Below, one piece after another: positions 55,666 through 64,000 of a stretch of DNA of 64,000 bases (positions are counted from its first letter, which is position 1; every line of letters starts with the position of its first letter). The DNA lies in contig RSEE01000022.1 in the NCBI GenBank assembly GCA_003971905.1, positions 434,001 through 498,000 on the forward strand. Reading direction: 5' to 3'. Source of the DNA: Moniliella sp. 'wahieum'. Its lineage: Eukaryota; Basidiomycota; Moniliellomycetes; Moniliellales; Moniliellaceae. The notes under the pieces are model-generated. The model did no database searches and was not told the DNA's origin. It saw only the letters and a program-made list of their open reading frames with translations. Position numbers and translations under genes: made by a program.

Positions 55666-55927
55666 AGCTCGAAGCATTCACGCCTCCTGCTTAAATGATG
55701 ACGGGCCTGCCTCCCTCTCACGCCGTTGGGCTGCCTGTGACTGCAAACTATCGTTCTCAATGGAAGCCGTGCACTCATGCCGCCGTAACTCCCAAGCAAA
55801 GGTATCACCACAATGGAGCTCTTAGGAGTTAGGTGGGCCAGAACAGGTCAAAAGCAAACGGAAGGGAAGTAGAAAAAACGAAGAGAGACGCGGACAAATA
55901 GCTAGGCGCGTGTTAAGACCTCAGGTC

Positions 55928-57776
55928 TTATGCCTTCCCTTTGACCCGGGGCTTGGGTTGAAACTTGCTCCCTGCCTTTGCGATTGCTTGGAATGGAAGC
56001 ATACTCTGAGTCGCCGGTTGCGCCCGTTTCTGACTCGGTTTGCTGGGCTCTTCTTCTGACTGGGCACGTAGGAAATCACGCGCTTTCTTGAAAGCAAGCC
56101 AGCTGTTGCCACGGCGGTCTAGAGGGTCGGGAGCACAGGCGTCCCGCACCTCGGTAGAGAGTGGAAAGTCGGTCAGGGTAAGGTGGGAGAAATGGCTGGC
56201 ACTGGCCTCCAGCGTGGGTGCCAGCCCCAACGCAGCCTCCTGCACGTCTCCCTGTAGCCAAACATCAAACACCCCGGCCCACTCCTTGGCGGGATGAGGG
56301 AATTCCTTGTTGATCAGCACCGTGCGGATCGGGAGACGGTCGTACTCCTCCTCGCTGTCATAGTCCTCCTCCTCCTCGTCCTCCCCTTCTCCTCGTCTCG
56401 TCCTCCCCCTCCTCCTTCTTTAAAGACTGCGCACGGGCTTTCCTGCTTGCCTTTTGGCGTGCCCAGGGGCTGGCGCACTAGAGTAAGTGCTGGGGTACCA
56501 CCGTGCGTCATGGGCGTGGCAGGCTTTGGCAAATTCTCGCACCACCCTCTTGGTGCCCGGGACCTTGAGTGACGTGCCGGCGACAATCAGGAGGTCGGGA
56601 GGGAGGGGTTTAAGCTTCTCTGCCCTCTTGCGCGGCGGCTTGGGCTCAGGTTGGCCCTCCTCTTCTTCGAATAGCGATTTCAACACATCCGTCTCAGGCA
56701 CCGCACTGAGTCCGGTTGACTTCTTTTGTGGGGGTGACGGGCAGGGCAGACAACTCTCCGACAGGGTTTTGTTGAATGAGCGCTTGGGGAACGGGTTTGG
56801 TTGGGCTTCCATCTTCTTGGGGCGCACCTTAACCTCCTTTTTGAGCCGCACCTGGGTTTCCCGCGCGCTTTCAGGAACTGGTGCTTCCCATGGATCCCTG
56901 AGGCCCAACAGGTCGCGCCCAAGGCACTCCCCCACCCGTTCTGCCGATTCGTTTTGCCCCCCATATAGAACCACATCCACCTTCATCTTTCCGATTCCTC
57001 GCGAGCGCAGCCCATTCTCCCGCCACCTCATCCGACACTTCACAGCGCGGACACGGCACCGGCTCACCCGCTTGCAAAAGTTGGAGTGCGTCTTCGCAGC
57101 AGAGCACGCTAGCCCCAGACTCTTTGGGAGGATACCCCACATCCTCCGAAAGGGAGAGCGTACAGGGACAAAGGGAGCATGTGAGTGTATGCAGCGATCC
57201 GTGCAGGGGAATGCAGCGTGGGAACATGGGTTGCGGCCCTTCCTTCGGGCGTGACCAGAGCAACGCAGAATCTGACTGGGACCGAGCAAACGTCCGGCGC
57301 GACGAAAGCGAATCGCCCCCGGCGGGCTCAGCGCGCTTTCTCTTCCGCAACGGCGCATCCCCCTCCACCTTTCCCAGTCCGAACGTCAGCCCTGCCTTGG
57401 CTTCAAGTCCATCAATGTTTTGTGTATAGACACGCAAGAGCCGCCCCTGCTCATCGAGCATCTTGAGCAGGTAGTGGAACGAGGTGGGTTGGGCGGCATC
57501 AGCCATCCGCTTCAGTTCCGAGACCATGGAATAAAATAGGCCGGTCGTCTTGCTTGAGCTGAAGAGGCGGGCGTCAAACAAGTCTTTCCCACTAGTCAAT
57601 CCAGCATCGGGGTGCTGCTCCTTGAGCCGACGGAACAAACCCTCCGACGAGCGAAAGTCGGGGATGTTGGCGGGAGCAGAGACACTAATGCCGGCCCCGC
57701 ACACCACGGCCACCCTGCGCGCACGCATCATTGCTTCAAACACTTTCCCCAGATCCGAGATTGGGTCGGTTGTCAT
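55928..57776 (-). CDS. Sirtuin, Hst3/Hst4-like NAD-dependent histone deacetylase
   Basis: Nuclear NAD+-dependent deacetylase; the Hst3/4 class removes acetyl from histone H3 K56. Motifs: VAVVCGAGISVSAPANIPDF RS (NAD site), LLRVYTQNIDGLEAKAG, the catalytic His in IPLHGSLHTLTC, zinc Cys pairs CSLC and CPRC, KVDVVLYGGQNE, LLIVAGTSLKVPGTKRVVRE and VLINKEFPHPAKEW. The last Hst3-like blocks (GTSLKVPG) support the subclass. A long low-complexity insert (56650-56880) lies between the Cys pair and the GTSLK block. One-base breaks near 57010, 56850 and 56340 join the parts. MTTDPISDLGKVFEAMM (57776) is the conserved start. Coding-like sequence (EVPLPPSVSIPEFAR, ASQKENVTLMPPSAP, TPPKTATEEEARHTLPTPPE) continues upstream to an acceptor-like TTTCCCCCCAG near 58247, so the true N-terminus is probably longer. 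Confidence 0.85.
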
Positions 57777-59592
57777 GCGCGCAAACTCGGGAATAGATAC
57801 CGAAGGAGGAAGCGGGACCTCAGCGCGTGCCCGGAGCTGCGCAGGTCCTCAGGCGCGGGTGTAGCGCTTGGCGCACTTGGGGGCATAAGAGTGACGTTCT
57901 CTTTCTGAGAAGCAGTAGTGCTGGAAGCAGAGGACGGGGTCGGTGACGAAGAGGAGAGGGGAACCGAAGGGGACGAGGCAAATGCCGTGATGGGGACTGG
58001 AGTGAGTAGATGCTTTGTGTTGGGCGGGCACGACGGCGCGTCGGGAGCGACGCAAGGGAGGCGGCGCGGGCGCAGGGCTCTCGGGCGGGGTGGGGAGCGT
58101 GTGGCGCGCCTCCTCCTCCGTGGCCGTCTTGGGTGGCGTCTCGGCCGCCGGCGCGCGACAGGCAGCACGATCGTCCGCCCCATCCTCGAGTTCAAAGGTG
58201 GGGGTGATGGGATCGGAAGCGGCGTCGTGCGCGACAGGCTTGAGCTGGGGGGAAATACACGAGCGAAGGCAAGGCTAGGGTTGGGGCTTGGCTTGGCTAG
58301 GGTTAGCGCCGAGCTCGGCAGGCACAACCCTACCCGCGGCCACTGTCTCGTGTTGTTGTTGGCTCGATCGTCACGTGCTGGCGGGGCGCAATTGGCATGT
58401 GACGTCACGTGCCACACTGGAGCGTGGAAGCTCATCTCAAGCGCGCTCAGCCGCTCACGCACTCAACGTTACGCGTTAGCTGCAACCGCACGTGACGATA
58501 GAATGTTGATCGTCCTGTTGAACGTTCAAAGTGCAAATGCGCGGTGGTTCAGCCTGGGCGTTCAGTCTCAGCGGAATATGCGCTTGCGGAAACAACCACT
58601 GCAGAGGCGGGCGCCCTGTTGTGGTCAATATCAAGGGGTTGGGTTAAGCAACCGCGGCCCGCTAACACGCTGGTCTCGTTTCTGGCAGGTTCGGCAACAG
58701 CTCGGCTTCATTGGACCTAACGCTAACGGTGGATCGGTTCCACCTGCCTATACCACTCATAAATGGCTGGCCAGCACTTTGTCTGGTACTTTTCCTTCCC
58801 TCCGTTCCTGTGTACCACAAGCAAGGGATGAGATGCGGTGTTATTGTCTAGCCGGTACACACCGTATATGCAGCCTGTTCCAGAGACTCGTTTCTCGGAA
58901 AAGCCAAGTGGTCTACTTCCTTGGGATGCATCTCGACTCGCTAGTTTCTTCTTGGACGGATCTTGGCAGGAGAAACATTTCGACCCTGTTGACGTCAATG
59001 ATCTCCCCAATCTCCACCACTAACATTTAAGCCTCCTCCGTCGAAGGCATGCCTTCTCTCCCACCCCTTCGGTCTCAACTCGACCATGACGTTGTATTCC
59101 ATGGACTCGCAGTCCACCATTGGCATGATATGGAGCAAAACTGCTCTGTATTTTACCGCCCTAGTTGTTTCTCTCTAGTATGTCCTCCGTATAGTCGGTC
59201 TCGTCAAAGTCGCCTTATAGCAAGCTGTAATACGAACCTCTATTGTATTAGCTGTCAGTTGCAGATTACTATAAAGACGAACCAACCCCAAATCAAGGCG
59301 AAAAATATGGGCGACGGACAAAAGAGAGGAAGTGCAAACCCCACCGTCAAACGCTCTACTGCTCAACGAATAACTTCCGTGCTCCACCATGATGCATGAT
59401 GCATGATGGTGTCCTCCTACATTTCCTGGGGGCTCAATGAGCCTTGAGCTTGACCTCAAGCTTGAGCTCTGAAATACCCCCAAATTGGTATAGCAGTCGC
59501 TCACGCATACATTTGCCCAGCAATGAAACACGAGACGAAAAGAGCCGGAACGGTCCACTTGCAATGGGGCTCTTCGGAGTGGCAAAAACTTC
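57777..59592. other. Sirtuin 5' region and spacer to tRNA-Asp
   Basis: 57777-58247 probably contains the sirtuin's N-terminal coding extension. Beyond it are ACGTGACGTCACGTG palindromes (58398-58412). An open stretch at 58838-59023 (SGLLPWDASRLASFFLDGSW) looks protein-like but has stops just upstream. A run of T on the minus strand (59585-59589) is the likely Pol III terminator of tRNA-Asp. Confidence 0.4.
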
Positions 59593-59677
59593 TCTCCGAC
59601 CGGGAATCGAACCCGGGTCTCGTCCGGACGCCCACATCGATGACAGGGACGTGTCATAGCCACTAAACTATCGGAGA
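59593..59677 (-). tRNA. tRNA-Asp(GTC) with a 14-nt intron
   Basis: Minus strand: acceptor TCTCCGA/TCGGAGA, D arm with AGTGGCTA, anticodon stem CGTCC/GGACG, loop CTGTCA, intron TCGATGTGGGCGTC, then C; T arm CCGGG-TTCGATT-CCCGG. Anticodon GTC reads GAC/GAT. The intron follows position 37. Confidence 0.92.
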
Positions 59678-60021
59678 TACGTACTTTGAAGGTTGTGGCT
59701 ACAAAAGTAGTTGACCTATTTTTCGCTTGTTGCCCTACATCAACCCGAACGTACCTATCTTCTCTCCCCCTTCCCGATTCACAGAAACTGGTATCATATT
59801 CTTATGCCAATAGCGATTGATCGATCTACGTGCAGAAAATAGACATAGATCACTAGCGTCCTTCCGAGCGACCAGGGAAGGGAGCCAGCAAGCATGCGGC
59901 ATGCTGCTCTCGATATATCCAGGGGGAATAGTGTGTTTGATGTAGCGGGAAGTACAGTGGCGAGGAAGGGGGGGGGAAGAGTAGAAAAGAAGCCATGGGC
60001 ATGGGGGCACCGCGCACATCT
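59678..60021. other. Spacer between tRNA-Asp and the Bem2-like gene
   Basis: 344 bp. Nothing recognised apart from the tRNA's 5' flank. Confidence 0.4.
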
Positions 60022-63000
60022 TCATGACCTTCCCAACAATGGGTCTGCCGCCTCCAGAGTGGGGGTGGCCACCGAAGAAACGCGATGCGGGCGAATCGAT
60101 TTGTCGGTCACAGTGGCCGTAGACAAGGGCCGGTCTTGGCCAGGATAAGATTCCTCCTCTTCTGGAGGAGGAAGTTCGGTGGTCGATAAACTTTCCGCAC
60201 GCACGCACGTCTCTTCCAGCGAGGACCGCAGCGAAGAGGAGGACACACTGCTCCCGGGGGCTGGGCTCGAGCTGAGAGAGGGGAAGGACTCGGCTTCCGA
60301 GTGGTGTGGCGTCGGCCGCGCTCGTGATCCCTCTTCGTCCCCTTCATCCGTCCAGAGACCACTGCTCATCCGTCCCGACGCACTCAAGCGGTCCGACTCT
60401 CCCACATCCGTCTCGTCCTCCATGTCAAAGAGCACATCATACTGCTCAATCATGATCTTGACCACGTGCGCCGCACGACCAATGTTGCTCCCCCAATGCA
60501 ACCGGGTCCGCCCCGGGGGGGTTGAGCAACGACGTGCCGAATACCAGCCCGAGGTTGTGGGCCGGCATCGAGTTGAGTTTGGATTCGGCTGCGACACGGG
60601 TCAGATGCTGAATCGTTCGCCGCAGCAAGACATAGTGCGCGGTTGGGAAAGAACGGATAATGCCGCGGATAACAGCGTGGAGTTGACTCGGCTCGTCCAG
60701 TTGCTCTGCTGTGATAAGGTGGTGGTAGAAAGCAAAGGGGACCACTGGCTCGGGCATGTCACGGTACCACTGCTTGACCACGCCAGAGAGCGTGTGCGGG
60801 TCGGAAAACTCGCCAGTGAGCAAATCAATCGAGGAGAGGGGCTTGGTGTCAAGAAGTTTCTTCAGCACATTGATCGTGTTCTTAGCGCCCGAGACGCGGT
60901 AGAGCCCCACCTCTGTCAAGTGCCGGGCCTCGATCACACGGAACAGTGTTTCGATTGGAGCGGGCACAGCGCCTTCCCGCTCGGCCAGGGTGAGCAGGTT
61001 GACTCCAAAAATGGGCTGGACAGCCAGCGAGGATGGCATCCGCCCCCCATGCAGCAACGATTGGTCAAACATCGCCGCCGCATTATCGATCGCCCGGACC
61101 CAGGAGGAGAGCTCAGATGGCCCCGTAGCCTGGAATACGTGTCGGCCCCCATCAGACGAGGTGAGATGGAAGACATACGGCCGGTCGGCAGATGCAGCGG
61201 CGGAGACTGTCGCACGGCCGACCTTGATCTTGTGAGCCGGTTTGGACGAGGTTTGAACCACCATTAAGAGTTCATCAACGGAGCGAGGGCCTTCCCGATC
61301 GAGACTTGCAACACTGTTGCCGCCTCGGAGCGCCCCGGAAGGCGGAACAAGGCTGTTACCCTGCGCGATCGCCGTTCGGGTGCTGACGTCGGTGCCGAGG
61401 AGGGAAGCAACGAGGACGAAGATTGTGTAGGGTGGAAAAGGTTGTAGAGAGGGCTGTGGGGAGTGGTACCCCGAGAGGTGTGCTCTGGCACAGGTGAAGG
61501 GAGCGCTGCGCGCAGCGGCGGCTCCTCCTGCACCATTGGCGAAAGGGGGAAGACAGAGGGAGGGGGAAGGCTAACAGGGGTGGGGGCAAGGCCAGAGACA
61601 GGAACAAGGGAGGGGGAAGAAGCCATAGCAACTGGGCGAGATTGGGCAACGTAGTTCTGCAGTTCTGCTGCAGCAGCGCGGATACGTTTCCGAGCAGCAT
61701 GCTCTTCGGCCAAGAAAGCAGAGAACACACGGCTTTTGGGTGGAGGGATGTTCCCCGCCTCGCGCTGTGCATCCTCCTTGAACAGCCTTCGATCCCACAC
61801 CGAAGCTGCCAAAACGCCTTGGATGGTCCGCAGCCGAGCCCCCGCCACTTCGGGATCCACGATCGACGGCCCTGCCCCCGGGGCAACCTGAAGGCTTCCT
61901 TCCACCAAGCCATGGACAAGACGATGTGGATCCCACGCAATCAAGCCCGCGGGCGCCTCATAGGGCTGAGTATAGGTCTGGGCTATGCATCCCAACACCC
62001 AACCAATATCGATCGCAGACGCAGGAGCATCCGAGCCCGTATCTTGCATCCAGAGGAGACTGGCCTGGGCAGGTGTGGGGCCCAACCCCCACAATGTTTC
62101 CAGGTCGGCATTGCGTTCCGCAGCGACCGCCTGCCATGCAGCAGAAAAAATGCGCGACTCGTGCGAAGTCAAACCCGACGCCAATGCACTTGCGACAAAA
62201 CTGCTCACGCACGGCGTCGTCATCACTTCTTCGGGGGAAGGGGGCGTACCCACTGGCCGCTGACGCGCCAAACGGGCACGCGAAATATACAACGCGTCCA
62301 AAAGAATCAGCATACGCTGCTTCCTGCGCTGGATACCGAGTTGCGGAGTAATCCTAGAGTATAAAGTCAGTCAGTTTTCCATAGCACATCTCAAAAGATG
62401 ACAACGTACACTTGCGCAGCCACCCATCCACGGAGCATATGTTGCACAGCACACCCGAACGTCAGGGCCGCTGGGAGAGCACGGAGGAGCAATTTGGCAT
62501 CCTTCACGGGGGCAGGGGCAGGGGAAGGGCTGGGCGAAGCCGAAGTCGAAGTCGAGGAGGGAACCCCCGCCACTTGGGGTGCGACCGAGACAGAGTCAAG
62601 CACACCATACATGCTCAAATCGTGCCAGTCATCCTTCTTCTTCCCTCCTAACACCTGCGACGGGAACCACGCCAACGGAGAGGATTGTCTTTGCCTCTCC
62701 AACAGAGACGCAGCGATAGACCAGTCCCGACGGGTGATCTTGTGGAGGTAGATGCACACCACACTCTCAAGGAATTGCACCACCTCACTTGCCGATGCCG
62801 TGTCCACGTCCAGCGTTTCCTCTCCACCCATAGAAGTTGGAGGAGGGAGGCTGGGCAGATCTGAGTCTCTCGAATGCACCAGCGTAGCCAGGGCGAAGGA
62901 CTGCACCAGGTCCGCGTGCGCCGAAGCCACGTCCCCGCTTAGCTCACCAGGAGAACGCAAAAAGTCCGAAGCTAACCCCCATAGTTGAGGAGAGTCATAA

Positions 63001-64000
63001 AAGTCTTGTGCACACGTTCCACCCATAATCTGAGAATCGAGACGACAGCTAGTTGCACACTGGCTGGGGTGGGCGATGGCGCGGTCGTTGTCGCAGGCCG
63101 TGCAGGGGCTGCTGTCCAAAGCGGAAAGAAAGGAGGGGTGGTCGTCTCGGTAGCATGATGGGCATGTTGGAACCGAGCAACGAGCAATTGGAAAAATTGC
63201 ACCCCCGTGCAAAGGGAACGATATGTGTCGATAAAGATTTGTTGCAAAGCAAGGGTGTCGAGACGTAACTTAGCAGGCGATGTAGCGGGCATTCGGGATT
63301 CCTGGTTGGTCACCACGGCGGGTAAATGTGAAACTCCCAACACCATTAGATCGACTTCAAGCAGGTCAGTGACAATTGAACAATGGAAATGTGAGGTGAA
63401 CAGGGTCTTACGTACCAAGACGGTCGAGGGAAGCAAACTTGACCTCAACATGTACCGTCACCTGGTGGGAGATGGCAGAACGCGTAGGCTGGCGGAAGGA
63501 AGACGAGCGCGAGTGCCGCTTGACTCCAATCTCGAGGTCTTGCGAAACACGGCGCGCAGCCTTGGAGGATCGCGAACGAAGGGGGCTGGTCGGCGTAGTG
63601 GCGCCGAGTTGGGGTCCTCATCTTCGACCCCAATGGGGCGAAGTGTCAAGGATGAGTCCACCACCAAGTCACCCACATTACGCCGCAAAGTATCCCCAGG
63701 ACCAAAGAGGTCGCCCCATCCACTACCAAAAGAGAGAGAGGTGAGCGTGGCAATCGTCGCTCGGGGAATAGAAAGGGCCCCATCCAAAGATCCCTCCAGA
63801 TGCAAGCCGAGACCCGGTACAAGCGCAGGGATGGACTGGGTCCGTGGGATGGGCTGGGACATGTCCGCGACCGAAAGGAGCGGAACGGGCGACGTAGTAA
63901 GTAGAGGGAGGGTCGCATTCGCTTCCACATATGCGGGTAAAGTCGATTTTTCCAAAGGACCGGTAGAGGAAGGGGGTTCAACATCGAATGAGCGCTGGAG
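60022..64000 (-). CDS. BEM2: Bem2-like Rho-GAP with RasGEF N-terminal, PH and Rho-GAP domains, 5' end missing
   Basis: Regulates Rho-type GTPases in polarity and cell-wall integrity. The open frame continues past the right edge. Order in the protein: Ser/Pro-rich part; VTVHVEVKFASLDRLVDLM; a RasGEF N-terminal-like domain (LALQQIFIDTYRSLCTGVQF, FQLLVARF, VQLAVVSILRLWVERVHKTF, SPQLWGLASDFLRSP); a helical region corresponding to the Ras-GEF-like part (QRRKQRMLILLDALYISRAR); a PH-type stretch (DRPYVFHLTSSDGGRHVFQA, TGPSELSSWVRAIDNAA). The Rho-GAP domain has the arginine finger in EVGLYRVSGAKNTINVL, VVKQWYRDMPEPVVPFAFY and MPAHNLGLVFGTSLLNP. An acidic Ser-rich tail stops at 60022. Introns at 62354-62409 and 63355-63415 (both GTACGT...AG). 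One-base breaks occur near 61262, 60520, 62990 and 63460. RasGEF_N + PH + Rho-GAP is the Bem2 arrangement. Confidence 0.85.

Noticed and set aside
58838-59023. Protein-like open stretch (WDASRLASFFLDGSW)
   Set aside because: Stops lie just upstream in the same frame, no partner exon could be joined, and the opposite strand is equally open.
1-64000. CRISPR array, bacterial operons, prophage or plasmid origin
   Set aside because: Introns, tRNA introns, chromovirus and eukaryotic gene families show the DNA is fungal nuclear. The repeats are tandem microsatellites, not spaced arrays.

Overview
The window looks like nuclear DNA from a filamentous or dimorphic fungus, most likely a basidiomycete. 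It holds well-separated single genes on both strands and short introns (about 50-95 bp) that begin GTACGT, GTATGT or GTGCGT, carry a GCTAAC or GCTGAC branch site and end in AG. It also holds tRNA genes with introns after position 37 and fungal-type proteins: a cytochrome b5-fused delta-9 desaturase, a Zn2Cys6 factor, a Bem2-like Rho-GAP and an Hst3/4-like sirtuin. The few-intron genes and intergenic patches of short self-complementary repeats remind me of smut fungi (Ustilaginomycotina), but that placement is an inference.

Layout. 0-7 kb: 3' part-missing secreted protein (-), class 3 aldehyde dehydrogenase (-), cofilin (+), desaturase (-). 6.7-10.7 kb: no gene seen. 10.7-15.2 kb: F-BAR/Rho-GAP protein (+). 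16.6-18.4 kb: kinase-fold protein lacking catalytic residues (+). 19.2-22.7 kb: an unknown gene with a duplicated 3' end, then a 1.4-kb non-autonomous LTR element with a target-site duplication. 23.6-28.0 kb: Zn2Cys6 factor (+) and SEC11 signal peptidase (-), tail to tail. 28-35 kb: gene-poor, with tRNA-Ala(CGC) and tRNA-Ser(GCT). 35.1-40.8 kb: a complete-looking Ty3/gypsy chromovirus (-) with near-identical 179-bp LTRs and a 5-bp target-site duplication. 41.8-42.6 kb: Pho80/Pcl-type cyclin (+). 44.6-45.8 kb: PKA catalytic subunit (-). 48-53 kb: two small unknown genes and a large coiled-coil gene. 53.5-57.8 kb: EFG1 and FUN14 share a 299-bp divergent promoter, followed by a convergent sirtuin. 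59.6 kb: tRNA-Asp(GTC). 60.0-64.0 kb: Bem2-like Rho-GAP (-), 5' end outside the window.

Several genes act in polarity and cAMP control (cofilin, F-BAR Rho-GAP, Bem2-like Rho-GAP, PKA, Pcl-type cyclin). They are scattered and not a cluster.

A technical point affects all annotation here. Most conserved genes are broken by single-base deletions inside short homopolymer runs, while the protein stays conserved on both sides. In several genes, restoring the inferred lost bases makes the total coding length an exact multiple of three. This is the signature of an under-polished long-read assembly, so I annotate these as probably intact genes with sequence errors, not as pseudogenes. I found no convincing new multi-gene system. 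The best leads are the small LTR element, the duplicated unknown gene, the pseudokinase and the palindromic intergenic patches.
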